A DNA stretch of 64,000 bases from contig JAJFVK010000019.1 of assembly GCA_021371795.1 (NCBI GenBank), positions 186,001-250,000 of the forward strand. Reading direction: 5' to 3'. A program made the translations under genes and the position numbers. Below the pieces are notes generated by a model that was not told the DNA's origin, searched no databases, and worked only from the letters and a program-made list of their open reading frames with translations. This document shows positions 1 to 7,979 of the stretch, piece after piece (within the stretch, counting starts at the first letter, position 1; every line of letters starts with the position of its first letter). The stretch is from Planctomycetaceae bacterium. Its GTDB lineage: Bacteria; Planctomycetota; Phycisphaerae; Sedimentisphaerales; UBA12454.

Positions 1-1052
1 GTCTGGGCATCAAAGCAGATATCGGCCATTGGCCTTGTTACGCCTTTTCCCGTTACTATACGATGGCCGGAAGATTCCCTATTGCGTTCGACCGTACCTG
101 GAACAATGTCCGCGTTAACAGCCTCCAAAACGCCGGGGAAAAGAGGAATGGCGTCAAACAATATTTCCGCGTTTACTTTGCTCAATCCTGCCATTTCGCC
201 TAAATGTCCCATAAGACTGAAACCCGTTACGTCAGTGCAGGCATGTACGTCGAATTCCTGCATTAACTCGGCGGCTTTTTTGTTCAGAGTTGCCATCGAA
301 TTTGAAATAGCCTTAACGCTTTTTGCAGACGCTTTATCAATCTGTGAAGCGAACGCGATTATTCCTGTGCCCAGTGGTTTTGTGAGTATGAGGACGTCGC
401 CTGATTTTGCATTTGCATTTGTAAGAATTTTTTTGGGATTAATTAATCCGGTTACCGCAAAACCGGCTTTTATCTGCGGGTCGTTAATGCTGTGTCCGCC
501 TATGACGGGCACCTCTGCTTCTATCATTTTGTCTATTCCGCCTCGAAGGATATCACGCATTATTGAGTCCTTGAGTTCTTTGCATGGAAATCCGATTATT
601 GACAAGGCGGTGATTGGTCTGCCTCCCATTGCATATACGTCGCTAACTGAATTAGCAGCGGCAACCTGACCAAACACGTACGGGTCGTCAACAGAAGGTG
701 TGAAAACATCAACTGTTTGAACCAAAGCTGTGTCTTTGGAAATTTTATAAACTCCTGCGTCGTCACCCGCGGCAGCACCAACCAGCACATTCGGATGATT
801 GAAAGAAGGCAGTCCTCGCAAAACATTTTTCAAGAATTTCTGGTCTATTTTAGAAGCACAACCGGCTTTTTCGACCAGTTTTGTAAGCTGCACTTTTTTT
901 GTTTTTGCGTCTTCAAGTCGTTCTCCTGCACACAGGCAAACATTTTTCCCCTGAAATATGTCGCACGGACACGGTTTTTTAGGGTCGCATACACAATGGC
1001 CAAGCCGCATAGAACGGCCCATAATCAATTTTCTTTTTTCGATGTTAATCAC
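1..1052 (-). CDS. selD: Selenide, water dikinase (SelD), 3' end cut by window edge
   Basis: SelD makes selenophosphate from selenide and ATP, the selenium donor for SelA. Visible family signatures are AGCASKI (Cys65 and Lys68 sit where the E. coli Cys17/Lys20 pair lies, so this is the cysteine form, not a selenoprotein), GDDAGVY, and a QTVDVFTP...DDPYVFG...NSVSDVYAMGG block. The chosen start is GTG at 1052, preceded by AAAGGAG and overlapping the upstream activase stop by 8 bp; an in-frame ATG lies 10 codons later. Before the SelD core is an extra ~50-residue N-terminus with three CxC pairs (Cys20/22, 28/30, 39/41), which suggests a metal or chalcogen binding segment. About 350 codons are present, and roughly 40-50 C-terminal residues lie outside the window. 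It is the last gene of the methyltransferase/double-cubane operon. Confidence 0.95.
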   Translation of the reverse strand, partial: MINIEKRKLIMGRSMRLGHCVCDPKKPCPCDIFQGKNVCLCAGERLEDAKTKKVQLTKLVEKAGCASKIDQKFLKNVLRGLPSFNHPNVLVGAAAGDDAGVYKISKDTALVQTVDVFTPSVDDPYVFGQVAAANSVSDVYAMGGRPITALSIIGFPCKELKDSIMRDILRGGIDKMIEAEVPVIGGHSINDPQIKAGFAVTGLINPKKILTNANAKSGDVLILTKPLGTGIIAFASQIDKASAKSVKAISNSMATLNKKAAELMQEFDVHACTDVTGFSLMGHLGEMAGLSKVNAEILFDAIPLFPGVLEAVNADIVPGTVERNRESSGHRIVTGKGVTRPMADICFDAQ

Positions 1053-1854
1053 ATTCAACTCCTTTGATTTCATGTTGCTGTTTAAAATATTTAATTGCGA
1101 GAATCGCTGCGCCGATTGCGCCGGTCAATTGCGGCTGCGGCGATATTTCAACTGGTCTTTCAAAAACTTTCCGGAGGGCGGTATCCATTCCATGAATCAT
1201 AGCTACACCGCCTGTAAAAATAATTTCAGTCGGCAAATTTCGTCCGGCCATACTCAAGATTCGCGATGCGATAGCGTTTTGTACTCCGCAGACGATATCG
1301 GCAGGGGAGCGTTGTTCTGCCATTAATCCCACGATTTCTGTTTCAGCGAAAACGACACACATACTGCTGATTGAGGCGGGCTGTTTGCTTTTTTTTGCCA
1401 TCATACCCAGCGCATTAAGCAGTACAGATAATTTTTTCGCGACCATTTCCAAAAAGCATCCTGTTCCGGCTGCGCAGCGGTCGTTCATTGCGAAGTCTTC
1501 AATACTGCCGCTTTCGTTCATCCGAATGAATTTGCTGTCCTGCCCGCCAATGTCTATAATCGCACGCGCATCGGGAACAAAATATTTTACTCCGGTCGCG
1601 TGGCAGGTGATTTCGGTAATTGCCTTATCGGCGAAGCTTATTGCATTTCGGCCATAACCGGTTGCGATTGTCGCGGCAACTTCGCTGTGAGATATGCCGT
1701 TATTTTTCAGTGTATTCTCAAAAAGTTCTCTTGCGAGATTTTCCTGTGCCACTCCCTGATCAATTACGCCTGTTGCGATAATTTTAGAATTATCTGAACG
1801 CATCAATGCGATTTTGATTGCTCGTGAGCCTGCGTCTATGCCGGCACAAATCAT
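1045..1854 (-). CDS. 2-hydroxyacyl-CoA dehydratase activase (HgdC/BcrA-type ATPase)
   Basis: This is an ASKHA-fold ATPase that injects low-potential electrons into double-cubane or HgdAB-type reductases. Visible motifs are the first phosphate loop DAGSRAIK (residues 7-14), the second phosphate loop IDIGGQDSKFI (near 100-110), NDRCAAGTG, and GGVAMIHGM near the C-terminus. Cys127 and Cys166 are placed as the two cysteines of this family that bridge a [4Fe-4S] cluster across the homodimer. At 269 residues it has full family length. Its start overlaps the preceding reductase subunit by 4 bp (ATGA), and its stop overlaps the selD start, so translational coupling is likely. The substrate of its partner enzyme is not known from sequence. 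Confidence 0.92.
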   Translation of the reverse strand: MICAGIDAGSRAIKIALMRSDNSKIIATGVIDQGVAQENLARELFENTLKNNGISHSEVAATIATGYGRNAISFADKAITEITCHATGVKYFVPDARAIIDIGGQDSKFIRMNESGSIEDFAMNDRCAAGTGCFLEMVAKKLSVLLNALGMMAKKSKQPASISSMCVVFAETEIVGLMAEQRSPADIVCGVQNAIASRILSMAGRNLPTEIIFTGGVAMIHGMDTALRKVFERPVEISPQPQLTGAIGAAILAIKYFKQQHEIKGVECD

Positions 1855-3233
1855 TTTTGCCTCCGCTGTAAAACAATTTCAATTAATGTTTCAATTTTAT
1901 TTTTTATCGGCTGCCGCAAGGAATCCGATAGCGATGGAATTTCAATTTCAAGCGTTGGAATGCCAAGTTTTTTCTTAACGATTTCTGCGATTATTGTGCC
2001 TTCGGTTGCGCAATGACTTGCGCCTGGGATACGAGAAATAATAATTGCGTCAGAACCGAATTTTTCAATATCCCGACAAATGCGTTCAGCGCGGTCGAAC
2101 GAAGAACCGGCCATAGTATCCGCTAATGCCATCTGTGCCAATGCGTCCATCGGCGATATATCTGTCGGTATCATATCCAAAGCGTGTGTAAAAAGGTAAT
2201 CTGTGCCGCAAACGCGTCCGCCGCAGTCTTCAAGAAGATTCATTGCTCGCAAATCAGATACAGGATTAACCCAAAAGATTTTCGCGGCGTTTTTATCTGA
2301 AATTCCTTCATTATTTGCAGCTCTACACTGTGCTTCTTTTAATAATTCCTGTAAAATTACGGTTGTTTCGTCAATATCCGAACAAAAATGAATAGCGAGC
2401 ATTTCCGCAATGAGCATTTCAAGTGCGGGTAGCGGATTTATTTCTGCTGTGAAAACAATATGCCGAAGTTGAGCGAGCAAATTGCGAACAATATTCGCTT
2501 TGGCAATTCCATTTGCCAGTTTTTCATCTGTAAGTCTTTCGCCTGTTAATTTTTCTAACAAACTTCTTATGTGTTCCAGTTCTGTTTTTACGAATTCAAT
2601 TTGTGACAGTGGAACGTGAAAACCGCCGGGCAAATTTATCCTCACTTCATTGTTTTCGCTTTTGCGTCTGTGCGGAATTTCCCACCAGTTTATTTTAAAA
2701 CCAAGACAGTCAAGGCGTTGAGCAATTGCTGAAAAATCGTCACAAACAGCCCCTGTGCTGCAAATAAGCATATCGGGAACAGGGAAATGTTCCTCATTCA
2801 GAAAAGCACCCAGCATCGCACGTACCGGACAGAATGATTCATCGATGCCGAGCGAATCGGCGATTTTGAATAAACCTTCATTCGTTTCCATAATACAAGG
2901 CGTCCACCATGCCCCATCCGGATAAAACGCAACCGTATTTTCTAACGCGTAAACCATAACAGGAATTGTGCCAAGGTCTTTCATTGTGCCGACGATTTTT
3001 TTGCCGTCTGTGCGAGCTTTATGCAGACGTTCATTTTCTGTAAGCAAAAAATTCCACAGTCGAAGCGATGCAGCGGAATTATCAAATTGAAGAGTACGCA
3101 GCCTTGTGTCGCCGTCTTCAGCGTGTCTTCGCAAACTTCCGCCATAATCAGGCTGCTTTATTCCGGCTCTGCAAAGCAATTTATATTGTTCATCCCATTG
3201 TTCGAGAGTGATTTTGGAAGTTTTTTGTTTCAT
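1851..3233 (-). CDS. 2-hydroxyacyl-CoA dehydratase (HgdB/BcrC) family protein, long subunit
   Basis: A 460-residue protein of the HgdB/BcrC/double-cubane superfamily, recognised from the overall pattern (an N-terminal helical region, a DMLICSTGAVCDDF segment like the CDQxKR-type cluster loop, and a C-terminal ISRIPGASHCATEG...LGIPTLEIEIPS strand-loop typical of the D subunit). Cysteines that could ligate Fe-S are spread over residues ~150-165 and ~395-400. It overlaps both neighbours by 4 bp, so it is clearly one subunit of a multi-subunit complex with the two following (upstream) genes. The reaction is unknown; reduction of a small substrate at very low potential is inferred from the family. 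Confidence 0.8.
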   Translation of the reverse strand: MKQKTSKITLEQWDEQYKLLCRAGIKQPDYGGSLRRHAEDGDTRLRTLQFDNSAASLRLWNFLLTENERLHKARTDGKKIVGTMKDLGTIPVMVYALENTVAFYPDGAWWTPCIMETNEGLFKIADSLGIDESFCPVRAMLGAFLNEEHFPVPDMLICSTGAVCDDFSAIAQRLDCLGFKINWWEIPHRRKSENNEVRINLPGGFHVPLSQIEFVKTELEHIRSLLEKLTGERLTDEKLANGIAKANIVRNLLAQLRHIVFTAEINPLPALEMLIAEMLAIHFCSDIDETTVILQELLKEAQCRAANNEGISDKNAAKIFWVNPVSDLRAMNLLEDCGGRVCGTDYLFTHALDMIPTDISPMDALAQMALADTMAGSSFDRAERICRDIEKFGSDAIIISRIPGASHCATEGTIIAEIVKKKLGIPTLEIEIPSLSDSLRQPIKNKIETLIEIVLQRRQK

Positions 3234-4126
3234 TCAAGCATCTCCATAAACGCTTGAATTCGTGTAGCCAGCCGGTTTTCTATGTTTTTATCGTTGTCGC
3301 CGGCACTAATATCCAGAACAGGCAGGTTTGTGAATTTCTTATCGGATATTCGGCCAAGTTCCGCGTGCCATTTGTCGCACCACATATAATGATGGAATAT
3401 AATACCCCGAACGGGTGTTTCGTTTAGTTTCTTTTTAAACCATTCGTAAAGCTTGTCATTAGGCCTTTGGAATACATCAGGTATAGTTTCAAAGTATGCG
3501 GCTGCCAATTCTTTAATGGGATTTTCGTTGAGATGTGCCGGATTAAATTTTCTCGGCAATGTACGCGGGCCGTCTGTTGTCGCGTCAAGAGTGATATAGC
3601 CGCCATATTTTCGCACAATATCAAAAATAATATTGTCCTGTTTCAGCAAATGACTGCCTATCAGGGCAAGAGGCGTTTTGCCATTTGGTTTTGTTTGTAC
3701 AGAAGCCTTGTTCCTTTTATTTTCAAACTCGACCATAGTTTCGACAAGCTTTGCATTAGTCGGGCCTTGTCCGTTAAATTGTGTCAGAAACCTGCCAAGC
3801 CTTTTGAGTTCTGCGGCATAAAGTTCCGCTGCAGATTTTCTTTGCCATATAGTCGGCACATTCATTAGGAATATCGGAAGATTATGATTTTGCGTTGCGA
3901 CATCGGCAGTGCGTCGCATTTGGTCGCAGGTGGTCGTTAAAATTGCAGCACAGGCATTTTTTTGAATCTTTATTTCATTTATAAATGCTCGCGCGTATGG
4001 GCATATACCAATTGCCGCGTTTTTAGATATCCTCGGCGTGATTCGTAACGGTTGCAGACCGTGAGCGGCTATCCATTCCGGCGGAATATATGGGTCGCAA
4101 TATATAACGGTATTTTTGCTGTTCAT
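3230..4126 (-). CDS. HgdB/BcrC-family protein, short subunit
   Basis: About 298 residues from the ATG at 4126, which lies 7 nt after the stop of the upstream subunit; the open frame runs 17 codons further upstream but that would overlap the upstream gene. The visible pattern is YCDPYIPPEWIAAHG...GICPYARAFINE...AILTTTCDQMRRTAD, the family's N-terminal cluster-binding lobe (Cys in the CPYAR and TTCDQMRR contexts), then a C-terminal lobe with FHHYMWCDKWHAE. It is shorter than usual HgdB-type subunits (~350-430 residues) but appears complete. Its 3' end overlaps the next gene by 4 bp. The TTCDQMRR motif closely resembles the CD.xKR motif that ligates the [4Fe-4S] or double-cubane cluster. The substrate is unknown. 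Confidence 0.8.
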   Translation of the reverse strand: MNSKNTVIYCDPYIPPEWIAAHGLQPLRITPRISKNAAIGICPYARAFINEIKIQKNACAAILTTTCDQMRRTADVATQNHNLPIFLMNVPTIWQRKSAAELYAAELKRLGRFLTQFNGQGPTNAKLVETMVEFENKRNKASVQTKPNGKTPLALIGSHLLKQDNIIFDIVRKYGGYITLDATTDGPRTLPRKFNPAHLNENPIKELAAAYFETIPDVFQRPNDKLYEWFKKKLNETPVRGIIFHHYMWCDKWHAELGRISDKKFTNLPVLDISAGDNDKNIENRLATRIQAFMEMLE

Positions 4127-4133
4127 AGTTTTA

Positions 4134-5288
4134 CTATTTCCGTGACGTTTCAAATAAAGCTGCCACACGCATCTCAATACGTGCAGAATCTGATGGTGAA
4201 TAATCTGTCTCTATTTTAAGGTAGGGCAGTTTAAATTCCTGCTGTGCCAATTGCCTGATAAAATGCGATTCAACATCATAAGTCAGACAAGCCTGCCAAA
4301 TCAATTCGACAATGCACTGCGGCCGGTATTGGCGGATGAGTTTCCGCAAAGTTTCAAGTCTGAGATCATTTCTGGTCATTACTGAACAAGGGATATTAAA
4401 GTATTTTTTCGCCAACGCTGCCATTGGGTCTTCAATAGTTTCATCGACATCTTCCAATATTGGTTTTATGCCGGTGCAATTTTCCATACATACAACCAGT
4501 CCGCCATTTTGCTCAATGATGTCGATTACACGTTCCGCGCCGTGTGCTAACGGTACGCCGGTTAAGAGCACGCGAACTTTTTTTGCCGTTCCGCATTCAG
4601 CCTTTTTTGATTTCATTATGCTTATGATTTTTTCATATTCTTCCAAATCAGCTTCAATGCCGCCGATAATACTTTTTAGCTCCAAAAGCTGACGCCCCGT
4701 TAATGGCGGGGTATCTGATTCCATAAATCCTGCAAGCTGACGCCGTAATCTGCGTTCACGATTCATTAATTCAATTGCTTGGCGGATTTTAGCGTCCGTT
4801 ATTTTTGTGTTGAAGCGTTTTTCCAAAGCTGATTTTAATTTTATAAGTTCCTTGTGCCAATGTTCAAAAGCGTCAGAGTCGTCTGGCTTTTGCGATAATT
4901 CCAATATATGCATTGGGTGGTTTTGCGACAAAAGTTCATACATCTTTTTTTTGCCGTCACAGGTTGTTTCCGCGACCAGTAAATCAGTCATTTCCAAAAA
5001 CGGATTTTTTTTGAGTATGTTATAGCCGTAAGTTGATTTAATGAGAGGACAAAGATTTTTGGGCAGATCCTGTTCCGCTGCTGTAATAGTGTTTACAGAA
5101 CCTCCGCACAAGCATACCGGAATCGCACCTGCCGCCATTATCAGTTCTCGAGGCGTATATTCACACATAATGCCGACAATCGGCCTGCCCTGTGCCTTTG
5201 CGGTTGTCGCGTATTGAAGGCAATTTGGAATCATATTTTTAAACCACGTATTGCTGCATAAGTTTTCGTTGCCGCCGCAATTTCCCAT
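4134..5288 (-). CDS. Double-cubane-cluster-type anaerobic reductase subunit
   Basis: A 384-residue HgdB-like protein. Features are an N-terminal GNCGGNENLC segment, VGIMCEYTPRELIMAAGAIPV (family hallmark), CPLIKSTYGY, LLVAETTCDGKKKMYELL (cluster-ligating Cys-Asp-Gly-Lys-Lys), a charged helical stretch around 150-235, VRVLLTGVPLAHGAERVI, and the C-terminal IETDYSPSDSARIEMRVAALFE. These match what is generally called double-cubane-cluster-containing anaerobic reductase, a relative of 2-hydroxyacyl-CoA dehydratases thought to reduce small molecules with electrons from the ATP-driven activase. It is second in the operon, 14 nt after the methyltransferase. Confidence 0.88.
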   Translation of the reverse strand: MGNCGGNENLCSNTWFKNMIPNCLQYATTAKAQGRPIVGIMCEYTPRELIMAAGAIPVCLCGGSVNTITAAEQDLPKNLCPLIKSTYGYNILKKNPFLEMTDLLVAETTCDGKKKMYELLSQNHPMHILELSQKPDDSDAFEHWHKELIKLKSALEKRFNTKITDAKIRQAIELMNRERRLRRQLAGFMESDTPPLTGRQLLELKSIIGGIEADLEEYEKIISIMKSKKAECGTAKKVRVLLTGVPLAHGAERVIDIIEQNGGLVVCMENCTGIKPILEDVDETIEDPMAALAKKYFNIPCSVMTRNDLRLETLRKLIRQYRPQCIVELIWQACLTYDVESHFIRQLAQQEFKLPYLKIETDYSPSDSARIEMRVAALFETSRK

Positions 5289-5302
5289 AGCGTATTCCTT
5301 TC

Positions 5303-6109
5303 TTAATTACGCTTACGTGCGATAAACATTCCCTGTGCGATTTTGCCTTTATGTGCCAACTGCTGCATAAACATCATTTCGCCGGCCATTGCCTGCATCA
5401 GGTCTGAATTGAAATTAATAATTTTAAGAGCATCGTAAGTAAGCTGCATATTCAGCATATTCAAATACAAATCGACATAAGGAGCGAAACGTTTCGTATC
5501 CTTGGCTGTAATAACCTCACAATTATTTTTTTGGAGCAGACTGCAATAATCGCTCATATTATTGATGTTCGGGAATTTCATAAATTTTAAAAATCTCTCT
5601 GCCTCGTCAGAAGTAAGTCCTGAATCTCCTTCGACCCAATCAGTAAATGCGATGATGCCGCCGGGTTTTACAATTCGAACTGCTTCGGCAATCAGTTTTT
5701 CTTTGTCGACTACATAGCACCACGCATCTTCGCCCCAAACGAAATCAGCAGAATCACTTTCGAGTCCGCTGCTGCACACATCGGCCAGAGTAAAATGGAT
5801 TTTATCTGCAAATCCTTCCTGCTTGACTCGTTTAATTCCTTCCTGCACTATATGCTGTGTGGCATCTATGCCTTGCATTTGCTTCGCATCGAACATTCGC
5901 ACTAAAAATCTCATTCCCGCTCCGGTACAGCAGCACAGGTCAACGCCGCACATACCTGTTTTTATACCTGCTTCTTTAGCTAAAGCCGTAGAAGAAGCAA
6001 GTCCGCCGATGTGTATTTGCTCCCCCATAATAAGTTCCCAGAGATTGCCTTCCGGCCCGCTATACACAACTTGTACATCATTTAATCCCACACTTGAAAT
6101 ACTTTTCAT
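5303..6109 (-). CDS. SAM-dependent class I methyltransferase, first gene of the reductase/selD operon
   Basis: 268 residues with a Rossmann methyltransferase core: motif I VDLCCCTGAG (about 56-65), GIDATQHIV acidic strand end, FVWGEDAWCYVVDKEKLIAEA and RIVKPGGIIAFTDWV. The opening VVYSGPEGNLWELIMGEQIHIGG resembles sarcosine/dimethylglycine-type methyltransferases. The start ATG at 6109 has a GAAGGA ribosome site 6-7 nt upstream, and this site directly follows the T-run of an intrinsic terminator, so expression requires read-through of that hairpin. The association with reductase subunits and SelD hints at a one-carbon or chalcogen substrate, but this is inference only. Confidence 0.85.
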   Translation of the reverse strand: MKSISSVGLNDVQVVYSGPEGNLWELIMGEQIHIGGLASSTALAKEAGIKTGMCGVDLCCCTGAGMRFLVRMFDAKQMQGIDATQHIVQEGIKRVKQEGFADKIHFTLADVCSSGLESDSADFVWGEDAWCYVVDKEKLIAEAVRIVKPGGIIAFTDWVEGDSGLTSDEAERFLKFMKFPNINNMSDYCSLLQKNNCEVITAKDTKRFAPYVDLYLNMLNMQLTYDALKIINFNSDLMQAMAGEMMFMQQLAHKGKIAQGMFIARKRN

Positions 6110-6121
6110 AGATATCCTTCT

Positions 6122-6159
6122 AAAAAAAAACAGGTGAGGAAATAAATTTGCCTCACCTG
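6122..6159 (-). terminator. Intrinsic terminator just upstream of the methyltransferase RBS (candidate attenuator)
   Basis: On the minus strand a perfect 9-bp stem, CAGGTGAGG (6159-6151) and CCTCACCTG (6139-6131), with an 11-nt loop is followed by nine T residues (6130-6122). The methyltransferase SD and ATG begin within ~12 nt, leaving no room for a promoter between them. The operon transcript must therefore pass through this hairpin, the layout expected of transcription attenuation. Confidence 0.85.
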
Positions 6160-6192
6160 CGGGTACCCAGCTATTATTATATGATGATTACA

Positions 6193-6357
6193 TCACAAGA
6201 GTGTCCTCCATATTAATTCAAATGACAAAAGTTCAAATTTAGAATCGGATTGATAATTGTCATTGAAGTTTTGGGGCACTCGCCACGAGCACCGGCAGGA
6301 ATTGCTTCAGCCATAGCCTGTAATGATTTGACCTCGGATTATCGCAATATTTACCAT
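6193..6357 (-). CDS. Short UGA-containing selenoprotein-like ORF in the operon leader (leader peptide or decayed copy)
   Basis: From ATG 6357 the frame reads 16 codons ending ITGYG, then UGA at 6309-6307, then 37 codons to the next stop at 6193. Translated with UGA as selenocysteine, the part after it (U-SNSCRCSWRVPQNF, then NDNYQ... to SFE) lines up without gaps with the C-terminal part of the selenoprotein at 8939-9628 (U-SGNCRYSWRVPNNF, then SGNFQ... to PFE). The same 13-nt gap and hairpin follow both UGAs. There is no clear SD; a TATAAT-like -10 would place the transcript start at about the ATG. It may be a functional short selenoprotein, a regulatory leader peptide that senses selenocysteine decoding, or the remnant of a duplicated gene. 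No conclusion is possible from sequence alone. Confidence 0.5.
6275..6293 (-). promoter_or_regulatory. bSECIS-like hairpin after UGA 6309-6307
   Basis: On the minus strand, 8-bp stem GGUGCUCG / CGAGUGCC with loop UGG, beginning 13 nt after the in-frame UGA. This is the same position and almost the same sequence as the hairpin at 9438-9456. One stem position is A-U there and G-U here, so pairing is kept while the base changes. Confidence 0.6.
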
Positions 6358-6363
6358 AAACGT

Positions 6364-6369
6364 ATTATA
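6364..6369 (-). promoter_or_regulatory. Candidate -10 box (TATAAT) for the methyltransferase-selD operon
   Basis: Minus-strand TATAAT at 6369-6364. No good -35 is seen at the expected distance; the upstream DNA is a T-rich tract. A start ~7 nt downstream would coincide with the ATG at 6357, implying a leaderless or near-leaderless short ORF. Confidence 0.3.
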
Positions 6370-6433
6370 TATTGAAGATTTTAAAAAAAAAGACTATTTT
6401 TTCTTTTTTTAACCGATTACAAGTGATTGAGTC

Positions 6434-6462
6434 TTGATTTTCTAATGATTAATAAGTAAACT
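6434..6462 (+). promoter_or_regulatory. Candidate promoter of selA
   Basis: TTGATT (6434-6439), a 17-bp spacer and TAAACT (6457-6462); each box matches the sigma-70 consensus at 4 of 6 positions. It lies 40 bp before the selA start, divergent from the other sel arm. Confidence 0.3.
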
Positions 6463-6502
6463 GAATACAGGTTTTTTTAGAGGCCTTTTAATATGGTGAA
6501 GA

Positions 6503-7906
6503 ATGCAGGAAAATAATCAAAGTCTTTTGAGAAAAATACCGTCGGTTGATGAACTTTTGGATTTTTTATCATTTCCCCATGTGCCTGTGCCGCGAACCAT
6601 AATAGTCAATGCAATCAGGGATTCAGTGAATGAGTTTCGTGTACAGCTTTTGAAGGAGTCCGACAAAAAAATGAGTGAAGAGGCAATCCGGGAGTTAATT
6701 GTTTCGGCCGCTAAAGAACGCATCGAAAAAGCAATGAAACCATTCTATCGTAAAGTGATTAACGCTACCGGTATTATTTTGCATACGGGAGTGGGAAGGG
6801 CGATTCTGCCGCGACAGGCGATTGAACAGATAACAAATGAACTTGGCGGTTATTCTCTGCTCCAGATGGATTTGGAAACTGGTGAGCGTTCAAAGCGGGA
6901 TAATTGTATTGAGCGGCTTTTACAGCAGTTGACTGGCACGCAGGCAGCGACAGTGGTAAATAATAATGCGGCCGCAACTGCGATTGTTCTTAATACGCTT
7001 GGATGTGGTAAGGAAGTGATAGTTTCGCGCGGACAACTTGTAGAAATCGGCGGGTCGTTTCGACTGCCGGATGTAATGGCTTCAAGCGGCGTTAAGCTTG
7101 TTGAGGTTGGAACGACCAATAAAACTCATCTACGAGACTATAAAAACGCTATCACTGAAAATACGGCCGCGATTATGAGAGTGCATCCGAGTAATTATAA
7201 AATTACCGGTTTTACATCAGAAGTTCCGCTTGACGAACTTGTCTCACTTGCGCACGAGCATAAATTACCTCTTATAGATGATGTTGGAGCCGGGGCACTG
7301 ATTGATTTTTCGAAATTTGGTTTTGAATATGAGCCGACTCTTGCGGATTCTATTCGTGCAGGTGCGGATGTTGTAACCAGCAGCGGCGACAAACTGATTG
7401 GAGCTTCACAAGCTGGAATTATTCTTGGTAAGTCTGAATATATCAACGCAATAAGAAAGAATCCTTTCGCCAGAATAGTAAGGGTGGATAAGATAACGCT
7501 TGTTGCTCTCGAAGCAACGTTGAAGCTATTTTTGGATGAATCTTTTGCTCTGAAGGAGGTTCCGACTTTGGCGATGTTACAGCGTTCGATTGAAGAGCTT
7601 AATAAACAAGCCAGGAATATTGAAAGCGAATTAAAACTTCGAAATTGTGATGCTGAAATCGAGGTTGTGGACGGGTTTAGCCAAATGGGGAGCGGTTCAC
7701 TGCCGTCGCAGAACCTCAAAACAAAACTTGTCGCAGTTAAGCCTAAAAAAATTGGAATTGATGTTTTTGCGAAAAGATTGAGGATGTATGAGCCGCCGAT
7801 TATCGGCCGAATTCAAAATAATCAATTCCTTATGGATTCGCGTACGCTGCTCGAAGATGACGAAAAGATAATTGTTGAAGCGGTTTCAAAAATTCTTGCC
7901 CCGTAA
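6503..7906 (+). CDS. selA: L-seryl-tRNA(Sec) selenium transferase (SelA)
   Basis: A PLP enzyme that converts seryl-tRNA(Sec) to selenocysteyl-tRNA(Sec) using selenophosphate. It has 467 residues, the usual length for bacterial SelA. Visible signatures are INATGIILHTGVGRAILP, the cofactor region EVGTTNKTHLRDY, LIDDVGAGALIDF, and SSGDKLIGASQAG, where Lys297 is the expected PLP lysine. The start ATG 6503 has a weak GGTGAAG site. It is the first gene of the plus arm, followed by a prepilin-like gene, the selenoprotein and selB. Together with SelB and SelD it gives the window all three protein factors for selenocysteine insertion; the tRNA(Sec) gene is not seen. Confidence 0.97.
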   Translation: MQENNQSLLRKIPSVDELLDFLSFPHVPVPRTIIVNAIRDSVNEFRVQLLKESDKKMSEEAIRELIVSAAKERIEKAMKPFYRKVINATGIILHTGVGRAILPRQAIEQITNELGGYSLLQMDLETGERSKRDNCIERLLQQLTGTQAATVVNNNAAATAIVLNTLGCGKEVIVSRGQLVEIGGSFRLPDVMASSGVKLVEVGTTNKTHLRDYKNAITENTAAIMRVHPSNYKITGFTSEVPLDELVSLAHEHKLPLIDDVGAGALIDFSKFGFEYEPTLADSIRAGADVVTSSGDKLIGASQAGIILGKSEYINAIRKNPFARIVRVDKITLVALEATLKLFLDESFALKEVPTLAMLQRSIEELNKQARNIESELKLRNCDAEIEVVDGFSQMGSGSLPSQNLKTKLVAVKPKKIGIDVFAKRLRMYEPPIIGRIQNNQFLMDSRTLLEDDEKIIVEAVSKILAP

Positions 7907-7979
7907 ACTGGGATGTTTATGTGAAATAGACTCGGATATATCCGGAAAATACTTGCAAACACGTGTTGGGAAAGGTAGG

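Noticed and set aside
6110-6502. tRNA-Sec (selC) in the divergent control region
   Set aside because: No 90-100-nt cloverleaf with long variable arm and UCA anticodon was found here or in other gaps; it is probably elsewhere in the genome.
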